Source: JBBQZP01 sp038207585 (lineage in GTDB: Bacteria > Pseudomonadota > Alphaproteobacteria > Rhodobacterales > Rhodobacteraceae). Taken from it: a stretch of 64,000 nt of DNA. A program made the translations under genes and the position numbers. The notes under the pieces are model-generated. The model saw nothing but the letters and a program-made list of their open reading frames with translations, was not told the DNA's origin and made no database searches. The stretch lies in the NCBI GenBank assembly GCA_038207585.1, contig JBBQZP010000013.1, positions 38,256-102,255 on the forward strand, in the 5' to 3' direction. Positions 35,715 through 46,348 of this stretch are shown here, in pieces (position 1 is the stretch's first letter; each line of letters opens with the position of its first letter).

Positions 35715-37024
35715 CAGCCGACCCTTTTCAGCACAAGCGGCGGATCGTCCGGAGCCGTGTCGCCCAAGGTGTAAGCGGCTTGGACCGCCCGCACCGCAGC
35801 ATCGGCGGCAGCTTCGGTTGCGGCGTGAACCATGCACAAAGGCGCGCCGATTCCGATATCTTCACCAATCGCCGCAAGGTCGGACAGGCCGACCGAGGTG
35901 TTGATCCGGTCACCCTCGCGCCTGCGCCCGCCGCCCAGATCAACCACCGCCATACCCAGAGCGGCGGTTTCAATGGCGGTTACAAAGCCCGCGCGCAATG
36001 CAGGCACCTCGCGCTGCACGGGGGCTGCGGGCAAGCGGTCGGGCCAGCGGTCGACGAAATCGGCAGGGCCGCCCTGAGCGGCGATCATCCGGCCAAAAAC
36101 CTCGGCGGCGGCACCGCTTTCCAGCGCCTGCTCGATCCGGCGCGCGCCGTCGGGGGCATCATCCGCAAGGCCACCCAGCGCCAAAGCCTCGCCGCCCAAT
36201 GCTGCCGTCAGATCCCAAAGCGCGGTGTTGACGGATGTGCCGGTCAGGGTTTCCATCACCTCGGCCACCTCCAACGCGTTGCCGGCGGCGGTGGCCAGCG
36301 GCTGGCTCATATCGGTGATCAGGGCTGCAGTCATGCAGCCGGCACCTTGCGCGGTCTTGACCAACGCTTCTGCGAGTTCTTCAGCCTCTGAAAGGGTTTT
36401 CATGAACGCGCCAGAGCCGACTTTCACATCCAGCACCAGCGCCTCCAGCCCCGCCGCGAGTTTTTTCGACAGGATAGAGGCGGTGATGAGGTCAACCGAG
36501 GCGACGGTGCCGGTCACATCGCGGATCGCATAAAGGCGGCGGTCGGCGGGGGCGACGGTGTCGCTGGCGGCGATGATGGCGCACTGCACATCGGCAATCT
36601 GGGCGCGCAGGGCGTCTTCGGTCAGGGTGACGCGCAGGCCGGGGATGGATTCCAGTTTATCGAGCGTGCCGCCGGTATGGCCCAATCCGCGCCCCGAAAT
36701 CATCGGCACATATGCGCCGCAGGCGGCCAGAGCGGGGGCCAGCAGAAGCGAGATGCAATCGCCGATGCCACCGGTGGAATGTTTGTCCAGAACCGGGCCG
36801 GGCAGATCCCAGTGCAGCGTCTCGCCGCTGTCGCGCATGGCACGGGTCAGGGCGACGCGGCCCGCCTCACCCAGCCCCCGCAGGCAGACGGCCATCGCAA
36901 AAGCACCCGCCTGCGCATCGGTGATATCGCCCGAGGCAAGACCGCTTGCGAACCACGCAAGGTCTTCGGGGGGGGGCGGCACACCATCACGGACGAGCCC
37001 GATGATGCGGCGGGCGTCGGTCAT
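35714..37024 (-). CDS. deoA: Thymidine phosphorylase
   Basis: This 436-residue enzyme cleaves thymidine (and deoxyuridine) with phosphate. It has the family signature DKHSTGGIGD, then SGRGLGHTGGTLDKLESI, and DVKVGSGAFMKT in the active-site cleft. ATG 37024 overlaps the cdd stop as ATGA. The length and the full set of motifs suggest it is active. It supplies deoxyribose-1-phosphate to DeoB encoded directly downstream. The C-terminal pyrimidine-phosphorylase domain (DLGGGRRREGDRINTSVGL) is intact. Confidence 0.96.
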   Translation of the reverse strand: MTDARRIIGLVRDGVPPPPEDLAWFASGLASGDITDAQAGAFAMAVCLRGLGEAGRVALTRAMRDSGETLHWDLPGPVLDKHSTGGIGDCISLLLAPALAACGAYVPMISGRGLGHTGGTLDKLESIPGLRVTLTEDALRAQIADVQCAIIAASDTVAPADRRLYAIRDVTGTVASVDLITASILSKKLAAGLEALVLDVKVGSGAFMKTLSEAEELAEALVKTAQGAGCMTAALITDMSQPLATAAGNALEVAEVMETLTGTSVNTALWDLTAALGGEALALGGLADDAPDGARRIEQALESGAAAEVFGRMIAAQGGPADFVDRWPDRLPAAPVQREVPALRAGFVTAIETAALGMAVVDLGGGRRREGDRINTSVGLSDLAAIGEDIGIGAPLCMVHAATEAAADAAVRAVQAAYTLGDTAPDDPPLVLKRVG

Positions 37025-37413
37025 GTGCGCGTCATGTGGGCGGCGGTAAAGACGCCGGGCAGCAGGTCGGCCACGGTCATCAACTGCGATTTGCCGTCGG
37101 TGGTGCACAGCGTTACGGGCGCGGTTTGTGCCGCAAACTCGGCGATTTTCTGGCGGCAGCCGCCACAGGGGGGCACCGGATCGGGGCTGTCAGCGATGAC
37201 CAGCACCTCGGCGATGACCGTATCGCCTGCCGCGATCATGGCGGCGATGGCCCCGGCCTCGGCGCAGGTGCCTTCGGGATAGGCGACATTTTCGACGTTG
37301 CAGCCAGCATAGACCGCGCCCGAGGCCGCGCGGATGGCGGCACCCACCTTGAAGTTGGAATAGGGCGCGTAGGCGCGGTTGCGGACGGCGGTGGCGGTGG
37401 CAAGGAGGGTCAT
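37021..37413 (-). CDS. cdd: Cytidine deaminase
   Basis: This 130-residue homotetrameric-type cytidine deaminase has its zinc site in CNVENVAYPEGTCAEAGAI (Cys and catalytic Glu) and PPCGGCRQKI (two Cys). It converts cytidine and deoxycytidine to uridine forms. It is the first gene of the minus-strand salvage operon, so its upstream region (37414-37494) should hold the promoter, within the G-rich repeat area. It overlaps deoA by four bases. Confidence 0.96.
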   Translation of the reverse strand: MTLLATATAVRNRAYAPYSNFKVGAAIRAASGAVYAGCNVENVAYPEGTCAEAGAIAAMIAAGDTVIAEVLVIADSPDPVPPCGGCRQKIAEFAAQTAPVTLCTTDGKSQLMTVADLLPGVFTAAHMTRT

Positions 37414-37437
37414 GGGTGGTTTCCTTTGATGGGGTGG

Positions 37438-37489
37438 CGCCGGGGGTTTTGCACCCCCGGACCCCCGCAGGATATTTTCGTCAAAATGA
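37438..37489 (+). repeat. Rhodobacteraceae-type G-rich intergenic repeat
   Basis: The segment has a short inverted repeat, CCGGGGG-TTTTGCA-CCCCCGG (37440-37460), followed by ACCCCCGCAGGATATTTT and CGTCAAAATGAAA. The reverse complement of 63962-64000 shares CCCCGGACCCCC and AGGATATTT with it. Similar sequences are common between genes in this family and may act as terminators or transcript ends. Here it lies between convergent-side genes on the same strand (the cupin stop and the cdd start). Confidence 0.6.
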
Positions 37490-37494
37490 AAGGG

Positions 37495-38580
37495 TCACAG
37501 GATTGTCGTGATGAAGGTGCCGGGAAGGGTGACTTCGAGAAGTTCAAGATCGAGGCTGGGGTCGGTGTAGCGGGTGGCCAATCCCGGCGGGATGACGAAA
37601 GCATCACCGGGGGTAAGGGGAAAGGGGTCTTTGCCTTCGCCATGGAGCGTCATGGAGCCGGACATGACGAAAGTGAACAGGATGTCGGTGTCATGCGTTG
37701 TCCAGGGGGCTGCGGCACCGTCGGGGCGGGCGACCATGACAGAGGCGACGCCTTTTGTGCCTGCGTTGATCGTGGTGTCGCGGGCTTTGAAACCGGGGAT
37801 GCGGAAGGGGGCGAAGGCGGATTTTGCGCCTTCGTTGTGGACGAAGCTTTGCCCCTGCCATTCGCGGTCGGGGCGCAGATGCGGGGTGGGCAGGGTCATG
37901 GTGTGGTCAATTTCGGTGATGTGGTCAGCGGGAACGCCGATTTCGATGACCTCAATCCCGTCGGACGCTTCCAGCACGCGGTGGCGAATCTCGGGCGGCT
38001 GGATGAAGCAATCTCCTGCGGTCAGGCGGATTTTCGGGCCCTGATCTTCGTAAACCACGTCGACCCAGCCTTTGATGCAAAAGATGAGCTGGAAGCCGAC
38101 CTTGTGGAAATGCACCATATCGGGCACCGGGCCGCCGTCGGGGATGCGGATGTGGCTGGCAATGATCGCGCCGCCAAGGCGGGAGGGAACCAGATCACGG
38201 TAATGCATGCCCGCGCGCCCGATGACCCATGGGGCCTGATCGGCAAGGCGGCGCACGACGAAGGCGTGTTCGGTAGCGGGCTGGATGACGGGCGGGTTCA
38301 GGTCGTCAATCTCGATTCTGGTGCCGTTGGGGGCGATAAGGTGGCGCTGGCCGCCTGCGAAGCTATCGGGGGCATCGGTCAGGATGCGCAGGGTGCCGGG
38401 GGATTCGGGCGCGCCTTTCTGCAGGCGCAGACGCAGGCCGTGGCCAGAAAGCACCGCCACCTCGGGGTTATCCGCCGGATAGATCGTATCCAGCCGCATG
38501 CCCAGCGTTTTGGTGAAGAACGGCAGGTCATCGCGCAGCTCTGACGTGGGCAGGCGAATTTCGGCGCGGGTTTCTGTCAT
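37495..38580 (-). CDS. Bicupin protein with gentisate-dioxygenase-like cupins
   Basis: This 361-residue protein starts at ATG 38580 (MTETRAEIRLPTSEL). An N-terminal domain of about 100 residues resembles a glyoxalase/VOC fold (LPFFTKTLGMRLDTIYPADNPE, LSGHGLRLRLQKG). Two cupin domains follow: the first with MVHFHKVGFQLIFCIKGWVDVVYEDQG and the second with HDTDILFTFVMSGSMTLHGEG. Putative metal ligands are His and Glu/Gln in each. It might be an iron dioxygenase or an isomerase-like sugar/aromatic enzyme; I cannot name the substrate. It diverges from maeB across a perfect 18-bp palindrome. Confidence 0.7.
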   Translation of the reverse strand: MTETRAEIRLPTSELRDDLPFFTKTLGMRLDTIYPADNPEVAVLSGHGLRLRLQKGAPESPGTLRILTDAPDSFAGGQRHLIAPNGTRIEIDDLNPPVIQPATEHAFVVRRLADQAPWVIGRAGMHYRDLVPSRLGGAIIASHIRIPDGGPVPDMVHFHKVGFQLIFCIKGWVDVVYEDQGPKIRLTAGDCFIQPPEIRHRVLEASDGIEVIEIGVPADHITEIDHTMTLPTPHLRPDREWQGQSFVHNEGAKSAFAPFRIPGFKARDTTINAGTKGVASVMVARPDGAAAPWTTHDTDILFTFVMSGSMTLHGEGKDPFPLTPGDAFVIPPGLATRYTDPSLDLELLEVTLPGTFITTIL

Positions 38581-38685
38581 TTCGGGTGTCCTTCGTGTTA
38601 TGCGCAGACTGGTAGGGATACGGGCGATTTGCAAGGATGCGCGCAAACTGCTTCGCTCGCGCCGGGGGTTGCGGGTTTTTGAATG

Positions 38686-38703
38686 TAGTTTAATATTAAA
38701 CTA
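38686..38703. promoter_or_regulatory. Perfect 18-bp palindrome, probable operator
   Basis: TAGTTTAATATTAAACTA is fully self-complementary and sits 17 bases before the maeB start, just ahead of the GGGAGG ribosome site. It is in the 140-bp region between maeB and the divergent cupin gene. Palindromes of this AT-rich kind are typical for MarR-family repressors. Position suggests control of maeB, perhaps of both genes. No regulator gene is adjacent. Confidence 0.55.
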
Positions 38704-38720
38704 AATTTCGGGAGGCACGG

Positions 38721-41000
38721 ATGGACGAGGCACGGCAGGACGCGGCAAAGCAGGCCGCACTGGATTATCACGAATTTCCGCGCCCCGGAAAGTTGGAGAT
38801 CCGCGCGACCAAACCCCTGGCCAACGGCCGCGATCTGAGCCTTGCCTACAGCCCCGGCGTGGCCGAGGCCTGTCTGGAAATCAAGGCCGATCCTGCCACC
38901 GCCAGTCGCTACACCGGGCGCGGCAATCTGGTCGCCGTGATCACCAATGGCACCGCCGTTCTGGGGTTGGGCAATATCGGCGCGCTGGCCTCCAAGCCGG
39001 TGATGGAGGGAAAGGCGGTTCTGTTCAAGAAATTCGCCAATATCGACTGTTTTGATATCGAGGTGAACGAGGCTGATCCGGTGAAGCTGGCGGATATCGT
39101 CTGTGCGCTGGAACCCAGTTTCGGAGCGATCAACCTTGAGGATATCAAAGCGCCCGACTGCTTTATCGTTGAGGCCTTGTGTCGTGAACGGATGAACATT
39201 CCGGTCTTTCACGATGATCAGCATGGCACGGCGATTGTTGTCGGCGCTGCTGCAAGCAATGCTTTGCTGGTGGCCGGCAAGCGATTTGATCAGATCAAGA
39301 TCGTATCGACAGGCGGTGGGGCGGCGGGAATTGCGTGCCTGAACATGCTGCTGAAATTGGGCGTGCGGCGTGAAAACGTCTGGCTCTGCGACATTCAGGG
39401 GGTGGTTTACGAGGGCCGGTCCGAGGATATGAACCCGCAAAAGGCGGCCTATGCGCAAAAGACCGATGCGCGAAAGCTGGATGATGTGATCGAGGGCGCG
39501 GATCTGTTTCTGGGCCTGTCCGGCCCCGGTGTTCTGACGCCGGAGATGGTGGCGAAAATGGCCACGCGGCCGATCATTTTCGCGCTCGCCAATCCGTCGC
39601 CCGAGATTTTGCCGGACGTCGCGCGCGCCGTGTCGCTCGATGCGATCATTGCGACAGGGCGCAGCGATTTTCCCAATCAGGTCAACAATGTGCTGTGCTT
39701 TCCGTTCATCTTTCGGGGCGCGCTGGATGTGGGAGCGACGCAGATCAACGATGCGATGCAGATCGCCTGTATCGAAGGCATTGCGGCACTTGCCCGCGCC
39801 ACGACCAGCGCCGAGGCGGCGGCAGCCTACAAGGGCGAACAGCTTAGTTTCGGGGCGGATTACCTGATCCCCAAGCCGTTCGATCCGCGTCTGATCGGGG
39901 TGGTGGCCAGTGCCGTGGCCCGCGCTGCGATGGAAACCGGTGTCGCCACGCGACCGATTGAAGATATGGTTGCTTACCGCGCGAAACTCGACGGTTCGGT
40001 GTTCAAATCGGCGCTGATCATGCGTCCGGTGTTCGAGGCGGCGGCGTCCACCACCCGCCGGATCATCTTTGCGGAAGGCGAGGATGAACGGGTCTTGCGC
40101 GCGGCGAATGCGATGCTGGAGGAAACCACCGACAAGCCCATTCTGATCGGCCGACCCGAGGTGATTGCAACCCGCTGCGAACGCGCGGGCCTGCCGATCC
40201 GCCCCGACAAGGATTTCGAGATCGTGAACCCCGAAAGCGACCATCGCTATCGCGACTACTGGGGCAGCTATCACGAGTTAATGGAGCGCAAGGGGGTCAC
40301 CCCCGATATTGCCCGCGCGGTGATGCGCACCAATTCAACCGCGATCGGGGCGATTGCCGTGCATCGCGGCGATGCTGACAGCCTGATCTGCGGCACCTTC
40401 GGGCAGTATCTGTGGCATCTGAACTATGTCGAACAGATTCTTGCGCGCGGTGGGCTGGTTCCGCAGGGCGCTTTGTCGCTGATGGTGATGGAGGATGGGC
40501 CTTTGTTCATCGCCGACACACAGGTGCATCCGGTGCCGACCCCCGAACAGATCGCGACCACCATTTGCGGCGCTGCGCGGCACGCGCGGCGGTTCGGCGT
40601 CACGCCCAAGGTCGCCCTGTGCGCGCATTCGAACTTTGGTAATCTGGATACGGATTCGGGTCGGCGGATGCGTGCGGCTTTGGCGATCATGGACGCCCGC
40701 GAGGTCGATTTTGAATACGAGGGCGAGATGAGCGCCGATGCAGCCCTTGACCCCGATCTGCGCGCGCGCATCTTCCCCAATGCACGGATGCAAGGGGCGG
40801 CGAACATTCTGGTTTTCGCCTATACCGACGCGGCTTCGGTTGCGCGCAACATGCTGCGCTACAAGGCGGGCGGGCTTGAGGTCGGGCCGATCCTGATGGG
40901 CATGGGCAACACAGCGCATATCGTCAATCCGTCGATTTCGGCGCGGGGTTTGCTGAACATCTCGGCTTTGGCAGGCACGCCGGTTGCGCATTACGGGTAG
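38721..41000 (+). CDS. maeB: NADP-dependent malic enzyme (malic/phosphotransacetylase fusion)
   Basis: This 759-residue fusion converts malate to pyruvate and CO2 with NADP. The malic-enzyme half (about 1-430) has SPGVAEACLEI, IPVFHDDQHGTAIV and the dinucleotide motif STGGGAAGIACLNML. From about 435 the protein continues with a phosphotransacetylase-like domain (IIFAEGEDERVLRAA, AHSNFGNLDTDSGRRMRAAL), as in MaeB proteins, usually regulatory rather than catalytic. The start has a good GGGAGG site and an 18-bp palindrome directly upstream. It supplies NADPH and pyruvate, relevant to growth on C2-C4 acids. Confidence 0.95.
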   Translation: MDEARQDAAKQAALDYHEFPRPGKLEIRATKPLANGRDLSLAYSPGVAEACLEIKADPATASRYTGRGNLVAVITNGTAVLGLGNIGALASKPVMEGKAVLFKKFANIDCFDIEVNEADPVKLADIVCALEPSFGAINLEDIKAPDCFIVEALCRERMNIPVFHDDQHGTAIVVGAAASNALLVAGKRFDQIKIVSTGGGAAGIACLNMLLKLGVRRENVWLCDIQGVVYEGRSEDMNPQKAAYAQKTDARKLDDVIEGADLFLGLSGPGVLTPEMVAKMATRPIIFALANPSPEILPDVARAVSLDAIIATGRSDFPNQVNNVLCFPFIFRGALDVGATQINDAMQIACIEGIAALARATTSAEAAAAYKGEQLSFGADYLIPKPFDPRLIGVVASAVARAAMETGVATRPIEDMVAYRAKLDGSVFKSALIMRPVFEAAASTTRRIIFAEGEDERVLRAANAMLEETTDKPILIGRPEVIATRCERAGLPIRPDKDFEIVNPESDHRYRDYWGSYHELMERKGVTPDIARAVMRTNSTAIGAIAVHRGDADSLICGTFGQYLWHLNYVEQILARGGLVPQGALSLMVMEDGPLFIADTQVHPVPTPEQIATTICGAARHARRFGVTPKVALCAHSNFGNLDTDSGRRMRAALAIMDAREVDFEYEGEMSADAALDPDLRARIFPNARMQGAANILVFAYTDAASVARNMLRYKAGGLEVGPILMGMGNTAHIVNPSISARGLLNISALAGTPVAHYG

Positions 41001-41003
41001 GGG

Positions 41004-41747
41004 ATGGTTCGGTGGCTGACGCAGGGCGGGCTGATTGTTGCGCTGACCGCGCTTAGCCTGACAGGCGGGCTGGCCTGGGGGTTGGCGCTGTGGTTCCGGT
41101 GGCGGGTGGTGGCGTTCGCGATGCTTTACGCGGCGCTGTGGGGCCTGCTGGCGCTGGTGGCACCGCTTGCAGGGCGCGAGGCTTTGCCATGCACCGGCGC
41201 GCCCTTGCGGATGCAATCGCCACTTTATTGCGCGCTGAACCGGAATTATGTGACGCCGGAACTGGCGCAGGTGGCGCGGGATGCGGCGGCGGTGGTTGCG
41301 GCGCGGTATCCGGGTGCGGTCACTCTGGCGCTGGATGGCGGGTTTCCAGTCACCGGATTGCCCCTGATCCCGCATCTGTCGCATGACGATGGCGAAAAGC
41401 TGGACTTTGCGTTCTTCTACACCGATCCCGGTGGCACCCCCCTGCCCGGCCAGACCCGGACGCCCATCGGCTATTGGGCGTTCGAGGACGCTGCCCCCAC
41501 GCAATGCCCGTGCCGCTGGCTGACGCTGCGCTGGAGCATGTCATGGCTGCTACCGTTGTGGCCCGAACGGCCCTTGGATGCAGACCGCACGCGGGCACTG
41601 ATTGCGGCATTGCTGGCAGATGCCCGGGTTGGCAAGGTGCTTCTGGAACCCGCGCTTTCGGGCCGCCTGAACCTTTCGGACCCAAAGCTGCGGTTTCAGG
41701 GGTGCCGTGCGGCGCGGCATGATGATCACGCGCATATCCAGCTTTAG
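41004..41747 (+). CDS. Membrane-anchored LAS-type (MepA/extensin-like) peptidase-like protein
   Basis: This 247-residue protein has two N-terminal membrane helices (GLIVALTALSLTGGLAWGLALWF, VVAFAMLYAALWGLLALVAP), then a periplasmic domain. The domain holds LSHDDGEKLDFAFFY, a His-x6-Asp arrangement, and the C-terminal ARHDDHAHIQL with the H-x-H ligand; together these fit LAS-fold peptidoglycan endopeptidases. The zinc His/Asp set seems complete. It starts three bases after the maeB stop, so it may be cotranscribed, although function is unrelated. Substrate and activity are inferred from motifs only. Confidence 0.6.
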   Translation: MVRWLTQGGLIVALTALSLTGGLAWGLALWFRWRVVAFAMLYAALWGLLALVAPLAGREALPCTGAPLRMQSPLYCALNRNYVTPELAQVARDAAAVVAARYPGAVTLALDGGFPVTGLPLIPHLSHDDGEKLDFAFFYTDPGGTPLPGQTRTPIGYWAFEDAAPTQCPCRWLTLRWSMSWLLPLWPERPLDADRTRALIAALLADARVGKVLLEPALSGRLNLSDPKLRFQGCRAARHDDHAHIQL

Positions 41748-41828
41748 CGTCGCGTCTCTGCTGCGCAACAAACTTGCGCAGCAGGAATGGCGGGCGTAAC
41801 AGATGGGCATGCATCACGGGGGGAACCG

Positions 41829-43721
<1,893 letters not shown>

Positions 43722-43775
43722 CATCCAAGTTTCGGCTTGGCGAAGGCTCAACCTTGGGATATTTTGCAAAATGCA

Positions 43776-44189
43776 ATGCAAAATGCGCATGACACCCATT
43801 CAGTTGCCCGCGAGTCCGCATTGGACCTCGAACAGACGGATCACGCCGTGCGCGAAACCCTGCGGCAGCTTTGCGGCATTGTGGGGCAGGACATGGCTCC
43901 GGTCTTTCTTTCAACCCTGACCCGCGATCTTTCCACTACCGGGCGCGCTCTGTCGGATGCGGCTGACGGCGCTGCGGCACCCGGCCTGCGCGACGCAAGC
44001 CACACCCTTGCAGCACTTGCCGCAACGGTAGGCGATGCGGGTCTGGCGGACCTTGCGCGCACCGTGAATGACGCTGCACATCGCGGCGATCTGTCCGACC
44101 TGCCCCGCCTGCGCGCCGACATCAGTCGCCGGCTGGCACATCTGCTTGACCTGATTTCCGACATCGCGGGCGAGGCAAAGGCACCATGA
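43776..44189 (+). CDS. Histidine phosphotransfer (Hpt) domain protein
   Basis: This 137-residue helical protein has the Hpt signature RDASHTLAALAATVGDAGLADLARTV, with His76 as the phosphate-carrying residue. Its four-helix shape is evident from the Ala/Leu-rich heptads. ATG 43776 has no strong ribosome site; a TTG at 43737 in frame is an alternative. Its stop overlaps the response regulator start as ATGA. Together they resemble LuxU/LuxO: Hpt passing phosphate from an unlinked hybrid kinase to the sigma-54 activator. No kinase is in the window. Confidence 0.75.
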   Translation: MQNAHDTHSVARESALDLEQTDHAVRETLRQLCGIVGQDMAPVFLSTLTRDLSTTGRALSDAADGAAAPGLRDASHTLAALAATVGDAGLADLARTVNDAAHRGDLSDLPRLRADISRRLAHLLDLISDIAGEAKAP

Positions 44190-45559
44190 CCACCACGCCA
44201 CCCAAGGCCAACTCGATCCTTTTGATCGAGGATACGCCATCCTTGCAGATGGTCTACCGTTCGGTCCTGACCAACGCGGGCCACAGTGTTCAGGTCGCCA
44301 GCACCGCCGCCGAAGGGCTCGCCGCGTTTCGCGAAGGGTGGGCGCGGGTGGTGCTGCTGGATCTTGTGCTGCCTGATCGTGACGGGCTGGCGCTGATGCA
44401 GGACATGCTGAAAATGCGCTCTGATACCCGGATCATCGTGATCACCGCCAACGGCTCCATCAACCGCGCGGTGGAAGCGATGCGGGCAGGCGCGCATGAA
44501 TTTCTGGTCAAACCCTTTGATGAGCAACGCTTTCTGGGGGCCATCGACAATGCGTCGGCCCTGCGCGACGCCAAACCCCGCGCGATTGCCCTGCCCGCGC
44601 CGTCGCAAACCTTTATCGGGTCATCGACCACGATGGCGCGCATCCATACCACCATCGCGTCTGTCGCGCGGTCGATGGCGACGGTGTTCATCACCGGTGA
44701 AAGCGGCACCGGCAAGGAACTTTGCGCGCTGGCCGTGCATGACAATTCCGCGCGTGCGGCGGGGCCGTTCATCGCGCTGAACTGTGGTGCTATCCCGCAG
44801 GATCTGCTGGAATCCGAGGTGTTCGGCCATATGAAAGGCTCATTCACCGGGGCGGTGTCCGACAAACCGGGGGCCGCTGCGGCGGCGGATGGCGGCACGC
44901 TCTTTCTGGACGAAATCTGCGAGATGGCCCCGGCCTTGCAAACCAAACTGCTGCGATTTCTGCAAACCTCGACCGTGCAGCCGGTGGGGGCGACGCGGCC
45001 GCGCAAGGTGAATGTGCGCATCGTCTGCGCCACCAACCGCGACCCTTTGGATGCCGTGCGGCGCGGCCAGTTCCGCGAGGATCTGTATTACCGCCTCTAT
45101 GTCGTGCCGATCCACATGCCCCCCCTGCGGGAGCGGGGCGAGGATGTGATCGAGATTGCCGAGACGGCGCTGTTCCGCTTTGCCGAGGAGGAGGGGCGGC
45201 AGTTCGACGGGCTGTCCGACGATGTAAAGGCGCTGTTCCGCCGCCTGCCCTGGCCCGGCAATGTGCGGCAGGTTCTGAACGTGATCCGCAATGTGGTGGT
45301 GCTGAACGACGGCGGCATCGTGCGCCGCGACATGCTGCCCCGCGATCTGGCCGAAGCCCGCGCCCCCGACGACCGCCCCCCCCTGCCCGCCCCCGATGCG
45401 CCCGAGCTTGACAGCCTGATCGGCAAGACGATGGCCCAGATCGAGCGTCAGGTGATCGAGGCGACACTGGCGCATCACAAGGGGTCGGTGCCACGGGCCG
45501 CGCGGATGCTCGATATCGCGCCGTCGACGTTGTATCGGAAGATGGAGGGGTGGAAGTGA
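44186..45559 (+). CDS. Sigma-54-type response regulator (NtrC/LuxO family)
   Basis: This 457-residue regulator has a receiver domain (acidic pair IEDT, phosphoacceptor Asp59 in VVLLDLVLPDRDG, lysine in FLVKPFD). The AAA+ domain has GESGTGKE (Walker A), GSFTGA in place of GAFTGA, and GGTLFLDEI (Walker B). The C-terminal helix-turn-helix is Fis type (GSVPRAARMLDIAPSTLYRKM). The Ser in GSFTGA still allows a sigma-54-binding loop. It activates sigma-54 promoters when phosphorylated. The overlap with the Hpt gene suggests direct phosphorelay. Confidence 0.9.
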   Translation: MTTTPPKANSILLIEDTPSLQMVYRSVLTNAGHSVQVASTAAEGLAAFREGWARVVLLDLVLPDRDGLALMQDMLKMRSDTRIIVITANGSINRAVEAMRAGAHEFLVKPFDEQRFLGAIDNASALRDAKPRAIALPAPSQTFIGSSTTMARIHTTIASVARSMATVFITGESGTGKELCALAVHDNSARAAGPFIALNCGAIPQDLLESEVFGHMKGSFTGAVSDKPGAAAAADGGTLFLDEICEMAPALQTKLLRFLQTSTVQPVGATRPRKVNVRIVCATNRDPLDAVRRGQFREDLYYRLYVVPIHMPPLRERGEDVIEIAETALFRFAEEEGRQFDGLSDDVKALFRRLPWPGNVRQVLNVIRNVVVLNDGGIVRRDMLPRDLAEARAPDDRPPLPAPDAPELDSLIGKTMAQIERQVIEATLAHHKGSVPRAARMLDIAPSTLYRKMEGWK

Positions 45560-45637
45560 GGGGGGGTAAACATCGTCTCACGACTTCCATTATAAGTTAT
45601 CATTTTGATTCTTCAAATTTTACATTCTGGAAACACA

Positions 45638-46348
45638 ATGCATAAAACGCTCTCTCAAACTCAAATTATTCGCTCTCTAGGTCAGGCGCTAGAGTGGTTT
45701 GAAAAAGAAGTGAGCTGGGGCGTCTCACCTGCAGAGCTCAATCATTTGACTGGCAGGATTGGGGAACTTTACGCTGCCATGGTAACACGCGGTCAAATGG
45801 CGCTGGCAACAAATCAACACGGCTACGACATCGTATCGCTCGAAGGAGAGTATGTTTCTGTAAAAACTATCACCAGCTCAAATCACGTCAAATTTAACGC
45901 AAGCACTTTTGAAATTGTGCAGCGGGTCATGATTTTGCGTCTGATTGTAGAGGACGGCACAGTTTCAATTGAAGAAGTCAAGAATTATTCTGCGGACTAT
46001 GTTCGAGAACAATTTCCTGCCCGAAACGGTTCTCACACAATTCCTGTCAAACCGTCGCTTTCTGACAATGGGGCCGACCACCCAAGCGCCGGACGTAAAC
46101 GACTTCCAATCGAGAATATCCAAAAGCTTAAAGAAACAGGCAGTGCAACCCACAGGATGCATCGCATCATCCAATACGAAAATGGGACCGTCTTGGTTGA
46201 AACAAATGGTCAGGTGGAGGATTTAGCAAAACCGACCCTACGGGAAATTGCGAGAGAACTGGGCGTCGATATCTTAAACAACGCTGGAAACATGAAGAAT
46301 ACCCGATCGCTTGGAGCGGACATTATCACGGCTCTGTCACAAAACTGA
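45638..46348 (+). CDS. DUF6998-like protein with PD-(D/E)xK nuclease-like core
   Basis: This 236-residue protein starts at ATG 45638 (MHKTLSQTQIIRSLGQ); a TTG at 45605 would add 11 residues. The N-terminal 120 residues fit a DUF6998-type restriction-endonuclease-like fold: RIGELYAAM (helix with Glu), GYDIVSLEGEYVSVKT (the D...x-V-K strand) and VQRVMILRLIVEDG. In the motif the usual acidic or Gln residue before the VK is Ser. A C-terminal helix domain (TLREIARELGVDILN, NTRSLGADIITAL) may bind DNA or a partner. Base composition is visibly AT-richer than its neighbours, suggesting recent transfer. There is no partner methylase nearby. Confidence 0.6.
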   Translation: MHKTLSQTQIIRSLGQALEWFEKEVSWGVSPAELNHLTGRIGELYAAMVTRGQMALATNQHGYDIVSLEGEYVSVKTITSSNHVKFNASTFEIVQRVMILRLIVEDGTVSIEEVKNYSADYVREQFPARNGSHTIPVKPSLSDNGADHPSAGRKRLPIENIQKLKETGSATHRMHRIIQYENGTVLVETNGQVEDLAKPTLREIARELGVDILNNAGNMKNTRSLGADIITALSQN

